Shown: positions 12,271 through 24,365 of the stretch, one piece after another | Position numbering within the stretch: position 1 is the stretch's first letter | Layout: the number at the start of each line of letters is the position of its first letter | Assembly: GCA_963513935.1 (NCBI GenBank) | Contig: OY740769.1 | Location: forward strand, 74,541,712 to 74,605,711 | Direction of reading: 5' to 3' | Source of the DNA: Aphrophora alni | Lineage: Eukaryota > Arthropoda > Insecta > Hemiptera > Aphrophoridae | Length of the DNA: 64,000 nt | Notes under the pieces: model-generated | Told to the model about the DNA's origin: nothing | What the model saw: only the letters and a program-made list of their open reading frames with translations | Databases searched by the model: none | Position numbers and translations under genes: made by a program

Positions 12271-12444
12271 TATATATATATCAAAATAAGTTGCAATTTA
12301 AAAAAAAAAGTAATTTGAATAATACTTACTTGTATAGTTTGAACTATACTCTTGTATAGTTTCGTTTTCCTACTATGCATGTACTTGTGTGCCTATAAGA
12401 AAGTGAAAGAAATATTGATTAAAAGTAGGCCTAAAATAGTTTAA

Positions 12445-13162
12445 CCCTAATCCTGTTCATGTTAAATTTTCTTCGTTTGTATACACAAACCTTCAAAATA
12501 ACAAATATATAACCCCAAAACAATATGTGCCACGCCTTTACTTTACGTCACACATTTGCTTCGTTTGGACATCTATAGAAAGGCTTCTTTGTAAGTATTT
12601 GTCTACATCAAGTGGTACCAACTTATAGAATGGAATTTCCCCTACAACTTAGTGTAAAGAAATATAATTTTAGAAACCAAAGAGAAATGCAAACCATAGC
12701 CAACCGAATTTCCTCTCATCAAGTTTGTTCTACGTTCAAGTAGGAATATCTCTGGATCTATGAGACGCAGAAAAATTTGTAATCTACGGTTGGAAAGAGA
12801 AACATGTGATCTATAGAACAGTGTTTTAGTTGACTTAAATGACAGAAAAATAGAGTTGTAATTATATCGGGAAAAATGGCGTCGCGTTTACGAAAAGGCG
12901 AGAGTTTAAATCTACGATTTTACGCATCAAAAATATGCGAACTTCACCAATTTTTGGAATATTATTTATAACGTTTTGTGGTATTTTTTTTGCATGATTA
13001 TGCATCTATGGAACATTAGCTTTCCAACGGTATTTTATTTATTGCGATCGGATAATTTTAGGTGGGCGTAACGTTGAATGGCAAAATACGTGTTTTATAG
13101 ACGGTGCCTAAGTTATTGGACTGAGCGCTGGGTCCAGAATGGGTCCGTCATCAGTTATAGGG
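12445..13162. mobile_element. piggyBac-like MITE with TTAA target duplication
   Basis: The element is 718 bp. It starts CCCTAATCCTG at 12445 and ends CAGTTATAGGG at 13162, so its termini are imperfect inverted repeats. TTAA lies directly outside on both sides (12441-12444 and 13163-13166). It has no open frame. Positions 12476-13092 are a close copy of 414-1050. Near the right end GGGTCC is repeated directly (13132-13148). It would need a piggyBac transposase in trans. It sits in intron 3 of the trithorax-like gene. Confidence 0.75.
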
Positions 13163-13469
13163 TTAAATAAAGAGAAACAGTTATACAAACAAATATAAAT
13201 AGGATATAAAAACATCCTTTATGGATTACATAGACCATAGATATCTCCAAACACTTATTTCTTCTTTTAGTAATTCAAAGTTTGAGATTATCTAGCATAA
13301 AATTCAACACGAAATTTCAATTTTTACAAAATTTCCTTATAATAACATTAGTAGTTTTGTTTTAAAATAGTAGCCATCTTGCCATTTATTTCTTACTACT
13401 ACAATTGTGTTTTCTACTAAATCAAAATACAACAACATCCAATAAACTTTCAATATATTATAACGATGA

Positions 13470-13500
<31 letters not shown>

Positions 13501-13779
13501 AGTCAATACTAACTACAAAGCTGTCGATATAAATATAAAGCGTTTGCTTTATTTTCAAGTCAAGCTAACTGGACCATAGTACAGCCAGAGAGGTCTACTA
13601 TTGTATGTGAAATTTTTTCGTCCGCCATTAACGCTGTTACGAGAAACGCTGTTACGAGTATATTAAAAAGAAAAACATAAAAAATTACCCTTTAAGAGCT
13701 CCATTGTAAAAATTATTTTTGTATCGTGAATTTTTTTTTACTAAAATCTTAACTTTAAAATAATCTTCCTAGGAAAAAA

Positions 13780-13882
13780 TTCCCGACGGCCGACAAAATT
13801 CAAGCATATTCAAGGATTTTTCCCGAAGCAAAAAAATTCAAGCATAATTCCCGATTTTCAAGGCTAACTGGACACCCTGTTA
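13780..13882. mobile_element. Possible DNA-transposon terminus
   Basis: The end reads CAAGGCTAACTGGACACCCTG, whose complement has the CAGGGTGTCCAGT form common at arthropod DNA-transposon ends. Inside it, ATTCAAGCAT occurs twice. A similar but directly oriented CAAGCTAACTGGACCA occurs at 13562. No transposase is present, so the call is weak. Confidence 0.25.
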
Positions 13883-14671
13883 AGTAGGTATCCTAAATAT
13901 TTGAATAAAAATAATCATATTTTAATGGTATATTTGCTATGCCAAATAAAAATGCCATTCAAATCTTATCGAATTTTAACTTAAGCAGTTTAGTCTTTTG
14001 AGTTAGAGACAATAAGGACAGACATTTTATTTTTTTTAATGATTTAGGCCTTAGTGACCAACATTTCTTAATAACCTCAACAGCAATATTTATTACTATA
14101 ATATATATTAATAACTTAAATGAGGAAATATAAAGTAAATAGAAAACATCTTTAGTTCTAGTTAAAAAAATTTTCATGTTTATGTTAAACAATGTTATCT
14201 TTAATTTATATTACAGTGACCACTTTACAAGCATAAGTTAAAAAATAGATGTGTAGTATTTCATATTTCTAAAGCCTCTACTTAAAGTTAATAGACCAAA
14301 ATAGTTTAAAAGTTTAAATGGGAAAATAATAAAACAAATCCAAGTTGTTAATGTTTATGGGTTGAAATAAAACACACAAGTTAATCGAAAAAAATCAAGA
14401 ATAACCAATCAATGAGTACTTTGCACTGCATAATATACAGCAGGTTATTATTTGTGAATCCATATAAGTTCTAATTTACAAAAAAGAAAAAAAATTCAGG
14501 GGTTTCTAAAACTTAAATAATCTTATTCCAAATTCTGATCTTTTTCAGAGACTTCCGTGAAATCTGTGAGCAAGAAATATTCTGATAATAGTTGCTCTTT
14601 ACATTCTCACTACCCAACATACATTGATCTTGTTTAATTAATTTATATTAAGAATTTAAAATGTTACTAAC

Positions 14672-14892
14672 CGGATTAGCTGGATAAGGAGTAGTTGAAC
14701 TTAAAAATGCTGTATCCTGCATATAGTCTGGAAGTTTATTTCCCAGCCAAGCACATAAATCTCCTGGCATAGAAAAAGCTCTCAGGCACATCTTCAACCA
14801 ACAAGCTGGACAACGTGCAGTTCGTCCTTTTAAATGTGAATATCTGACAGAATCTAATGGATTTATAACATACGGTGGTACTGTGCATTTTC
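14672..14892 (-). CDS. trx: Trithorax-like protein, exon 3: second half of the nuclear-receptor-type zinc finger
   Basis: The exon reads from 14892 down to 14672. The acceptor is TGATTATGTAG and the donor is GTTAGT. It begins with two bases that complete a Gly codon with exon 2 and ends in phase 0, matching exon 4. It encodes KCTVPPYVINPLDS, then TARCPACWLKMCLRAFSMP. The cysteines continue the pattern begun in exon 2 and give the second Cys4 module. In nuclear receptors this position reads RxxCxxCRxxKCLxxGM, and the resemblance is clear. Drosophila Trithorax is known to carry such a variant DNA-binding domain, which is the reason for the name. Another protein with the same fold cannot be excluded. 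Confidence 0.75.
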
Positions 14893-16914
14893 CTACATAA
14901 TCAACAAAATTAAAATAAACGTTATTGAAATATATTTTTTGTTATCACATTTATTGAAATAAATTTAAACCAACATAATTATAATATGACAAATGTAGTA
15001 ATTGCAGTTATAAAATTTGACAATCAGCCTAATTTTGTGTACACATTGTAACAATCCAAATTTCGATAGTTGTGAAATAGTTAAAAAGATTAGGTTAGGA
15101 AAATTTTAATAAATGGCAGGAATTAGTAACTGGGGGGTAATAAATTAAAGGAGTGTAATAGAAATAAAGCTAATATACTATAATACATGAATATATAGAA
15201 CAAATATTTTGAAATATAACCATATTAACAAAACAAAGAGGTAGAAAAGTCTATCCTAGAAATGCAGTTAGTTAGGCCTAGGATTGTTAGACAGGATAAG
15301 CATTATAAACAAACAAAAATAAAGGTAAACAAAATAATAAATAAGAATTCTATATGAAATCATAATAAAACTTTGTACTTACTTAAAAAAACAACAACAA
15401 AAAACTAAAACAAATATAAAGGAGTTCAACTCAAAGATTAGCATAGGTTAAGTTTGTATAACCAATTTATTGTAAATAAATTTAGAGAAGTTGTTCATTG
15501 GATTAAGTAAATAAATGAAAATGATGTTAAAAAAGAGAGAATAAATTAAGATGTTAAAAAAGCCTAAATTAGATGTACTAATGAACAGTTGACTGTAGAG
15601 CTGCCATATTTTAAACTAGATAAACTAGACGATAATAGCGGTAAATACGAACTCTCTTTAAATGTGAAGAATTTGATTAAACAAATATTTGGATTAAAGT
15701 TTATTATATAGAATAAAACAAAAATTGTAATAAAATGAATTAAGAAATAAGTATGAATAAGGTAAAGTGAAGGTATTTAAAAGTGTTGCGTTTAATTAAT
15801 ACAAAAAAGTTCATAGTGCTAAAATATAAAAAAATAATGATGGATAAGAAGAAATAAACAATAAAGATTTATGTATGGAAGAAAAATAGTGCAGAACTCC
15901 AGAAAAAAAATAGTTCTTGGAGTTACTTGTGGTTGGGAGTTGTTCACCATCTTATATGGGAAAGATGTATGAAACTGCAGCTTAACAGTTAAACCCATTT
16001 AAAATAATTTACGGATAGAAGAAAAAGTCAATATTATAATCTCAAGTGATAATAGATCTTTAAGGCTCTGGAGGAGTGAAAGGAAATAACCGAATTGACA
16101 CCAACGAGAGATTTGTGAATTACTAGCACCATTGATCGATAGCCGTTGCACAATATAGTCCTAGTTTCATTTCCAATGGCGGAAAAACTCGAAGTAGACA
16201 TTAGTCTAGACTACTACTACGCATGCGTGTAAATCAACCATTGTTGCTCTTGTAAGTTGACATCCTTTCTTGAAAGTGCTGTTTGTTTATATTTTCAATT
16301 CACTACATATTCCGTGCTTTTGACCTTCAACTTACATTTGCTTAGTTTACAAACTATCTTAACTACACTAGACCACTGCTCTGGGCTTGGAGCTTCCTTG
16401 CAATGCAGACTTTGTTGACTTCAAGTAACTTTTACATCCGAATATCTAAAATTGATTAACACACTATGAATATTATATTTTGTAATAACTATTTCAGTCT
16501 TCTTCCACTTTATGAAACCAGTTTTGACATTGTAGCCAATATTGTAGAATAATTTAACTACGTATAACTTTATTTTACGTATAGAAATTAGCTAGATGAA
16601 TCCAAATCACTCTACTATGCGTAAGTTTTATTAGCCTATTAGCAATTTAATATCATATTTTAAGTGGGACTTTCACATTTATTTTGCAAAACAAAAACAT
16701 AAGACAGCTAACAATTTTGTTTTAAAACTCATTTTAATCATATTATTTTCTATATGTTTTTGTTACGCTGATTTAAAATTTACCAATAATATTTTATTGC
16801 AATTTTTAACTTCTGTGATAAAAATCTTGGAATCTTAGAACACACCAAAAAATGGGATAACAAATATTTGTTTTGTTTTTTCAACCGATTTTGATAAAAA
16901 TGATTTGCATTACG

Positions 16915-17270
16915 AATAGGAACATTTAACTTCCACTATCCCAACATCATCAATCAGGCCATCAGCAGTTGCTGGGATACCATTATCAATAGAAAAATTA
17001 CTTCTAATTTTATTACTACTCTCTACACCATTGTCAATACACACATTATTGTCGGAAGTAGTGGAACTGCTGATTTTTTCTTCTTTTTATATTATTTCGG
17101 ATCATCAAACCAAAAGATTTTACAACCCTCCACTCTTGAAGATTCGAAACCCATGACTTTTCTTCGTTTTTCGTTTAAATGTTTTTTTGTTGTTTTTTTT
17201 GCATTTTGAGTCTTTTCCCCATTGTTTTCAAAACAAGCAACAATAAAGAAAATGTAATTATAATTTATTG
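16915..17270 (-). pseudogene. Unidentified coding remnant
   Basis: On the minus strand one frame reads KKHLNEKRRKVMGFESSRVE, then CKIFWFDDPK and a stop. After a frame change, KISSSTTSDNN, DNGVESSNK, SIDNGIPATADGLIDDVGIV follows. The serine- and aspartate-rich composition and lower AT content look like protein rather than intron. I do not recognise the family. It lies in intron 2 of the trithorax-like gene and could be a transposon relic or an unrecognised exon. No good splice sites were seen. Confidence 0.25.
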
Positions 17271-18404
17271 AAAAATACAATACTTAGTTTCTACACATAA
17301 TAAACACTAAATGACTGCTAGTACAGAATCGTGTTGGTACTATCCCTCTTATCACAATACAATTTCTGCAATATGGCACTAATACAACTTCCTCGCTAGA
17401 CTTGACTAGACTAAACCTTCTCCCATCCATCCCAACCCATCTACAACACAGGAAGATATGGCAGTCAAGCTTCGCGCGAAAAAGCTCTGTCGTTACATGA
17501 GCTTAAGTTTTGTTTTGTAATAATCTGAAAAGGACCTCGGCAGATAATAAACTTACCAATGTTATAGATTTAAATAAAGATCAACACTGTATTATGAATA
17601 AATTTACATTTTAGTTATTAGAAATAAAAAATGGCAAATTAGAGATATTTATAATATAAGACATACATTTGCATATAGAAAGAACTAAAAACGAATCAAA
17701 GAATAAATTATTTATTCTCATTTTACAAAATATAAAAATTTACATCAATATTTTCTTTTACTTAGACTCTTTAAACAAAATCGAACTAACTGTTTTGAAA
17801 AACAAACTTGTTGAACTATTCAAAAAACCGTGCAAACCCACAGAAAATGGTACACATTACACCTATAGTAGGTAGGATCAGTTGACATTTCATAGTCTCT
17901 GATGTAGGAGTTTCACAAGCAATGATTACAAAAGTCCAAACGTGTTCTGTATTCATTACCGTAAAGGAAATCCCAGTAGCTAAACAAATGTATATGTAAT
18001 TAATAGTATTCGTCACACAATGAAATGGTTTAATAATTGCAATGTCGAATTTTAATTGGTATATTTGGCATTATGTAAAATACTTCAAAATATTTTAAGA
18101 ATTGACGTGTTATTTTTAGTAATACAGTAAAAACTCTCTAATCCGGACTAATGTGGCGCCGGCCGATCCAGATATCGAAAAATCCGGATCTCGGGGTGGC
18201 TATTTTTATATAGTTAAAGTGGTTTTAAACGTAGCAAATTTACGTTTTTAGCGCTAAAACGTGTTGCGCTTACGATAAATTGTAGCTTTACCACAGTATT
18301 CTAAAAATTAACTATGGTTTTTCAAATTACTGTAATATATAGAAGTTACGTTTTAACTGTACTATTATGTAATTTGCTGAAGTTTGCCGGTACGGTAACC
18401 GGTA

Positions 18405-18440
18405 ACAAAAGTACCAAAAGTACCAAAAGTACCAAAAACA
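18405..18440. repeat. Short tandem repeat AAAAGTACC
   Basis: The unit AAAAGTACC is repeated about three times in the 3' part of Tigger element A. Confidence 0.7.
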
Positions 18441-18698
18441 ACAAAAGGTAGGTTAATTAAATAAATATTACAATAACTATGTTTAAAATTCTATTTATTT
18501 TAAGCTGAATGAGGCTCAGCATAATGTACACAAACAACAATTAATTAGGTCTACAGTATTAACTAAAAATATCAAACGAAAAATGAAGATTAGAAAATAA
18601 AACAGTACAATAAATACGTACAGGATTGTACACGTGAAATTTTGATGAACGTACGATAAATGTTACTTTTCATTACAGTACAGTAATTTGTATTCACG

Positions 18699-19893
18699 TC
18701 AGTTTTTATTAAAAAAAGATATAATGGTAGCTTGCTTGGCTCGTTGAACACACTTCTTAGATGTAATATCTCCCCATCTACGAAAAAGAAGGAGATCGGC
18801 CGGTGAGGATTCTTCTTGTTCTTCCACGTAGTCTATCAGCTGTTCAAGTGCTGCTTTGCAATGAGTCATGATTTGTTTTTGTTGTTCATCTTCGACAGGT
18901 GCTGGCTCTGTGTTCACCAAGTCAAACTATGTCACTGTCGGTAAACTCATGGTCTTCATCTTCCTTCATCCACTCATTCACACCATCACTGTTTATTTTG
19001 TACAACCGGGAATGTTTCTTAGTTCAACGATCTCTTCATTTGTGTCCATTTCATGGTTTTCAGTTTCCGGCACTACTTCACTCCATTCATCGCTTGCTTT
19101 ATGGTCCAACAGTTTTTTCCAAGATTTTCCAAGTGTTGTTGTCTTGATCTCGTCCCAAGCACTACAAATCCATAAGGCAACATCTAACATGTCTACGCCT
19201 TTAAGGCACTGTGAAACACTTTTTTCCATGTCCATACCAGGAATTATGATTCTGAGTAACTTACGGCGGTATAACCGTTTTAGTGTTTCGAGGACACCTT
19301 GATCCATGGGTTGACAAAGAGATGTTACGTTCGGTGAAAAGAAGATATACTTTATTTCCCCACTTCTTAGTTCATCCGCAGATCGGTGTGAAGGAGCGTT
19401 GTCCAGCAATACGCTCCTTCTTTTCTTCTTCTGAATATTTTTCTACAGCTGGAACGAACTGGTTTTTAAACCAGTCCTTAAAAATAGCAGAGTTCATCCA
19501 TGCACTTTTTTGTCATCTGTACCATACTTGTAAAGCAGAATAATCCTTGAAATTTTTAAACACCCTTGGTTTTTGTGATTTGCCGATCATGCAAAGTTTT
19601 AATTTATTATTTCCTGTCACGTTACTGCAGGCCAAAATTGTGACTCTTTCTTTTTTCTTTTTATAACCTGGAGCACTGTCTTCTTCTTTGGAGGCTAAAG
19701 TACAGCTTGGCAACATTTTAAAGTTTAAGCCACTTTCATCGCAATTGTACAGTTGATCTCCACTAATTCCTTCTTCGTCAAGCAGCTTATGTAAAAAAAG
19801 TTTAAATTCTTCCACACTTCCTTCATTTGCTGAAAGCTTCTCTCCACTTATTTGAAGTTTTCTAATCCTGTATCTATTTTTCCACTTTCCCAA
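18699..19893 (-). pseudogene. Tigger/jerky-type transposase A (DDE part)
   Basis: Read from 19893 downward: GKWKNRYRIRKLQISGEKLS (end of the CENP-B-like DNA-binding region), YNCDESG (first Asp), KLCMIGKSQKPRVFKNF, then in another frame LLDNAPSHRSADEL (second Asp), PNVTSLCQPMDQGVLETLKR (third Asp) and a charged C-terminus. All three catalytic aspartates are still present. The gene is broken by at least one frameshift and a stop near 19500-19515, so it is not functional. Such proteins cut and paste their own element at TA. The plus-strand frames over this interval are shadows. Confidence 0.8.
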
Positions 19894-20041
19894 CCAACCC
19901 TCACTAGCTTATTGCACATGCTACCTAGCAAGTTGGTAATATTTTGGAAAAAGAAAAAATACTGTAAACTAAATTTTTATTGTAAGATAAATTTAGAAAA
20001 GATTTTAATCGATTCTAAAAATGAAATAGAAAAATTGAGTT

Positions 20042-20290
20042 TATAAACTGACATGTAGTATTTGTAATGCTGATTATGCTAGTCAAACAGGCCGTAGTTA
20101 AGTGTAGACTAAATGAACATGAAAGGAGTTGGCGGTTGCGTTTAGGTTATAACGATTCTAGTTTCCCGGTCATTTAAAAAACCATGCCTTAACTGATTTT
20201 TACTCTAATATTAAATTTGAAATCCTCCATGTTATCGTCAGAGGTAAAAAATTTAACATTTTAGAAATTTAAAACACAGCCAGGACGGCC
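20042..20290 (+). pseudogene. GIY-YIG endonuclease remnant of a Penelope-like element
   Basis: The frame gives SICNADYASQTGRS, then KCRLNEHERSWRLRLGYNDS and a region with KFEILHVIVRGKK. This is the nuclease pattern CxxCxxxYxGQTGR followed by an RxxEH helix, with a Ser in place of the Gly of YIGQ and several stops and shifts. It separates the two Tigger relics and probably inserted into one of them. No reverse transcriptase is visible. Confidence 0.5.
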
Positions 20291-20899
20291 CTTCTGGCAG
20301 CACTAAAAGACATTCCAAACCCCATGAAAATTATATTGCAAAAGAAAGAGTACTGGGCATTGGCAGCTGCGGTTTACCACGGACACCGAGTCGTCGGCAT
20401 TACCTGAAGCCGGAAGCTTGAAAGAAGAAGGAAGAAGGAAGAAATTTAAAAGACTTAGCTAACTTAATCTTACATAACCAAAACAGAAATTTTCTCCACT
20501 ACTTTAACCTTTATTAAAACATGTCTAAAATTGTTTATGACTTACTGGATTTCCTGGCTACAGGTTCCATGTCATGTAACAGGACTGGTGGGCTTGGTCT
20601 CAAATGTATACAATAGTTTCTTCTTAGGTTATTTGGTCTTTGTAAAAGCCTTAAATGCCATAACTGGTAACACCATGGTTGGCTAGACCTAATAAATGTA
20701 GAATTTTCAACGAATTTGTGTGTGCTTTATTGGAATAACATCGAATTCTATCAAATACCGTTGGTCATCAGTGTAAACAAAATTATACATAAACTTATTA
20801 GTTCTGCAGAGTTGTTGCTTTTGTTTGACTTGTTTATGAATTTGTTTAGTGTATTGGCAGCTTCATTCCATAAGACTCTTAGGAATGGGTTACATCGAC

Positions 20900-21790
20900 T
20901 CCTTCTTCTTCATCCAATTCAATATTAGGAATTTGCACTTCTTCTGGATTCATAAAACTATCAATTCATTGTTCATTATTTAATTTCTCTACCACGGCTT
21001 TTTTTAATGAATTTCCAATCATAAATCTCTTAAAGAGTGCATATAATTTGGTTGTTTTGTACTACGTTTAACACCAAATTACGGTCATCACTCGTGATGC
21101 TTGAATCTTCTTCCTCTTGATCTATAGTATTAGGCAAAGTTTCCGCAAACATCTTTGTAGTTGTTTTTTTTCTACTTGATTCCATACTAAGGCAGTTGTA
21201 AAAACTGCATCCTTAACATCAAACTATTTTTGGAAATCTCACGTTGCATTTAGAATCCAATAGACCTTCTACAAAAGATATACTTGAAATTTAATATCAT
21301 GCCTTGATCCATTGGCTGAATTAATGAAGTGACATAATGGGTGGTAGAGAATGTAACAAAAACCCACCCAGAAAACAAGTCTGAAACAAAAGGGTGAACC
21401 TTACAATTACCCAATAATAAAACAGCTTTGCTGTTTTCAGGTATTCCAAGTTTCTTAAAAAGTTTTGCTGTCACCCAAACATTGTTCTGAGCATCATAAT
21501 GTACAGGAAAGTTTAAAACATCTTTAAAAGCTTTTTGGCTTTTTGTATTTTCCCATGATGAAAGGTGTTAACTGATGGTCATCGAAAGCAATTGCACAAA
21601 GTAAAACCATCAATTTGTCTTTGTTTTTCTTAAAACTCTTTGCATATTTTTCATACCTGTCTGCTATGGTTGAAGTGGGCAAACAATGCCACGGTACACC
21701 AGTTTCATCGGCATTGTTTATTGCTGGATCGTAAGAGTCACGTGTTTGTGCTTATTACTTGTACTGGTAGAACTACTCAGTTTAGAGAAC
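20900..21790 (-). pseudogene. Tigger/jerky-type transposase B, catalytic Asp lost
   Basis: Read from 21770 downward: AINNADETGVPWHCLP (first Asp), a KNKDKLMVLLCAIAFDD segment, then frame 21474-21250 with KLGIPENSKAVLLLGNCKVH, TSLIQPMDQGMILNFKYIF and a poor C-terminus with LPNTIDQEEEDSSI. It is a different Tigger subfamily from relic A. In the second catalytic motif the usual LLLDN reads LLLGN, so the metal-binding Asp is now Gly. The DNA-binding domain is absent. Confidence 0.7.
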
Positions 21791-21959
21791 ATCGCAGTGT
21801 ATAATTTTAATGGATTAAGTGACTAGATTAAAAACGCTAAACTAACGAACACTAAAATTGAATAACGAATAATATATCAGAAAACAACAATAACAACAAA
21901 GTATAGATATCTAGACTGGCAGCAGAATGAGAAAATGGTGGGTAGACCAACCCCAACAT

Positions 21960-22057
21960 TACCAAGCTGACGCGAAGTTTACCAAGCGGGTCCGAGTCAT
22001 GCCAGATTACAGAACATGCCAAACCATGAGATGCCAGATTAAAGAACGTCTACTGTA
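21960..22057. mobile_element. Tigger-type right terminus with TA
   Basis: The sequence ends GATTAAAGAACGTCTACTG at 22055, followed by TA. Its complement (CAGTAGACGTTCTTTAATC) aligns with the end at 18125 with several differences. It lies 0.27 kb upstream of relic B, so it is most likely the 5' TIR of that element. Confidence 0.55.
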
Positions 22058-22449
22058 TATTGATAAATTATTTTTACTTTTCTGCCAAATTTAGATTTAT
22101 AAAAAATAACAGGTATATATTTTACAATTACTAAACTTTAATTTCTACTTTGTTTTGTCTAAATAAACATTTAACATGTTAACATTTAATATATTTTATG
22201 TAGATAATAATTCAAAATAATTCTAGACATAACCCTACAAACTTCAAACATAATTTGTTTACTATGAAAGAAGGAAGTATAAATTTGAGAGGTGTTGAGA
22301 GTATTCAATACCTGTAAATCATAGTTAACTCTCCCTCCACATTTCTTTTGTGTTTTCCTGCCTAGTCGCCCAGACTATGTTTTTTTTCTATCCCTTTCAA
22401 AACAAAAGTTCAAGGGTCTTTTCTATTATACGACCGCATACCTTTTTTT

Positions 22450-22690
22450 CAGATATGTGGAAATCTTACAGTGGCATAACAAATATACCTAACATGAACT
22501 TCACGCATCTTACAGTTAACCATTCGGAGAATTTTTTCAACCCCATATCTGGAGCTCATACTCAACGAATAGAATCTTTGTGGGCGTCGGCAAAAAGACG
22601 AAATCGTAAAGAGTGTGGCACAAGCAGGGACATGCTTGACTCGTACTTATGTGAATTTTTATGGCAGAACACCATCAAGAAACAGATCTG
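22450..22690 (+). pseudogene. Merlin transposase fragment (ISXO2-like DDE, C-terminal part)
   Basis: After a possible splice acceptor (TTTTTTTCAG at 22442-22452) the frame reads DMWKSYSGI, FTHLTVNHSENFFNPISGAH, TQRIESLWASAKRR and LDSYLCEFLWQN. This is the C-terminal third of the ISXO2/IS1595-like DDE domain used by Merlin transposons: an HxTVNHS turn, GAHTQxIES with the catalytic Glu, then a YLxEFxWR helix. The first part of the domain is missing because the frame starts only about 10 bases inside the TIR. Thus the element is internally deleted at its 5' end. Confidence 0.75.
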
Positions 22691-22745
22691 TTCGATCAAA
22701 ATAATTATCAAAGATATTGTAGTGTTTTGGCCACCAGAAGTGTAA

Positions 22746-22775
22746 AACCTAACCTAACCTAACCCAGACCTAACC
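22746..22775. repeat. Interstitial AACCT (TTAGG-type) repeats
   Basis: AACCT is repeated three times perfectly, followed by AACCC and one more degenerate copy. This matches the insect telomeric unit. The flanking word CCAGAAGTGTAAAA is duplicated on both sides (22734 and 22773). Confidence 0.8.
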
Positions 22776-24289
22776 AGAAGTGTAAAAGTCATAAAAACGT
22801 TTACATGTAATTAGTTTGTGTTAGTGTGTTTTCTATTTTGTATATTTGTTCGTTTTGTATGAGACAACTCACAATTTATTCAAATTATTTAAATAAATCA
22901 GTGCAGCATGGAATGCAGTTCATTAAAGACAACCGACAGTTAACGACTCCAAGCGTCAAAAATGTCAACATACCTAGGCCTAGTCAGGACTACGATTTCA
23001 GAAGAATACAACTAAATTAAAGTATTATAAGACGTAAAACATGAACAGAACCATTCTAAATTACATCCCATAATTTATTTTCAAAACCCCGAGGAGAAAC
23101 TCAAAATATAACGAAAGTTATCAGCATTTTAAGACCAACTAAATACGATCCCATTCATAAAGCTAAATAGTTTAACATAACATTACTACGACAAGGTTAT
23201 AAATTAACGAGACCTAATATCCAAATTTAATCAATACCAGTGGATTCTACCATATACTTCCTTTCAAATTCATCATTCGTTTTAATACATAAACTCTTAT
23301 TAATTTAATAATCGCTTCATAAAGTTTTCAAGTGAACAGTCCATTGACCGGTATAGGCATGCTACGTAATAGATAAGCCACACCCCTTCGACGTCATACA
23401 GATGCATCTCAATCGCAGTTTCAAACCTTGACCGACACGAATAATGAATATGCAATTAAATTAATCTCGGTTAGTAAATGAATATGGTAAGGTAAACCAA
23501 AATACCAGTTAAATAAATATAAAATGTAAACTGTGAAAACAATGTAAATTTACATAGTTATTAGTTAGATCAAAAATTGTTTAGCAATAAAATCACTAAT
23601 TGAGCTATTATAAATACTTGGGAAGTGCAGTGCAATTAAGTGTAAAGTGCAACGATTTAGACACTACGGTATATTCCTAGAGGGGTCTTATGAATTGCAA
23701 TTGTAGATCAAAATTGTTACAAACTAATTGTTAATTAGTTGTGATCCAGACTCCAGACGCAGCAGACGTGTTTTTCATCAGCTCTAAATTTTAAGAAGAG
23801 GTCCAGAGACAAATTCTAAACCAGGAGAGCCATTCAACCAAATATTATCTTAAAAGAAGAGGATGTTATTATGAATAAAGACAGGCATATTATGATCAGA
23901 CAATATATGGGTGAGACAATTCCATTTAATTAACTTGCTGTGAACGTTACTAATATAAATTGAACATATATATTTTATAATGAACAATTAAGTAAACAAA
24001 AACATTGACAATTAATTATAAACAGTATTCAAAGATTTTAATATTTTACCAAGAAAAGACTTATAAATTGAATTTGAAATTAACCATAGGGTTAACATGA
24101 AATTAGACTTGAACTTGTTGTAATTTTTTTTTAAACATAAAGTGAACATTTGTTTGATACTAATTTCTGATAACTAGTACAAATTAATAATTTGACGTTA
24201 TAAACTTGAGCATTGAACAAACTATAATTGATATTTCATGTCCATGTACCATAATTTTAAGATGTATATAAATGTATGTAAATAATTGT

Positions 24290-24294
24290 ATATA

Positions 24295-24333
<39 letters not shown>

Positions 24334-24365
24334 TGCTCAAAATATATATATATATATCTTGCTCA
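24290..24365. repeat. (TA)n microsatellite with repeated TATCTTGCTCAAA
   Basis: Two TA runs are each followed by TATCTTGCTCAAA, which suggests a small tandem duplication inside the Merlin-like element. Confidence 0.8.

Larger units (their letters stand above)
18125..19912 (-). mobile_element. Tigger/pogo element A, truncated
   Basis: A terminus CAGTAAAAACTCTCTAATCC starts at 18125 directly after TA, which is the typical Tigger TIR and target. The transposase relic (18699-19893) is oriented away from it, as expected with its C-terminus at the left end. The 5' half, including the DNA-binding domain, is lost at about 19912, where a Penelope-like fragment on the plus strand begins. Confidence 0.7.

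Noticed and set aside
13337..14192. Two minus-strand frames of 73 and 77 codons
   Set aside because: They are Lys/Ile/Leu-rich translations of AT-rich intron sequence including a long T run.
16191..16247. Short plus-strand frame MAEKLEVDISLDYYYACV
   Set aside because: It is 18 codons with no downstream exon, motif or splice support.
18125..22055. The two Tigger-type ends taken as one 3.9-kb element
   Set aside because: Both transposase relics between them contain the same catalytic region but belong to different subfamilies, and the two ends differ. Two separate elements fit better.
22746..22775. TTAGG-type repeats as evidence of a telomere
   Set aside because: Only three to five units, inside a transposon and far from any sequence end.
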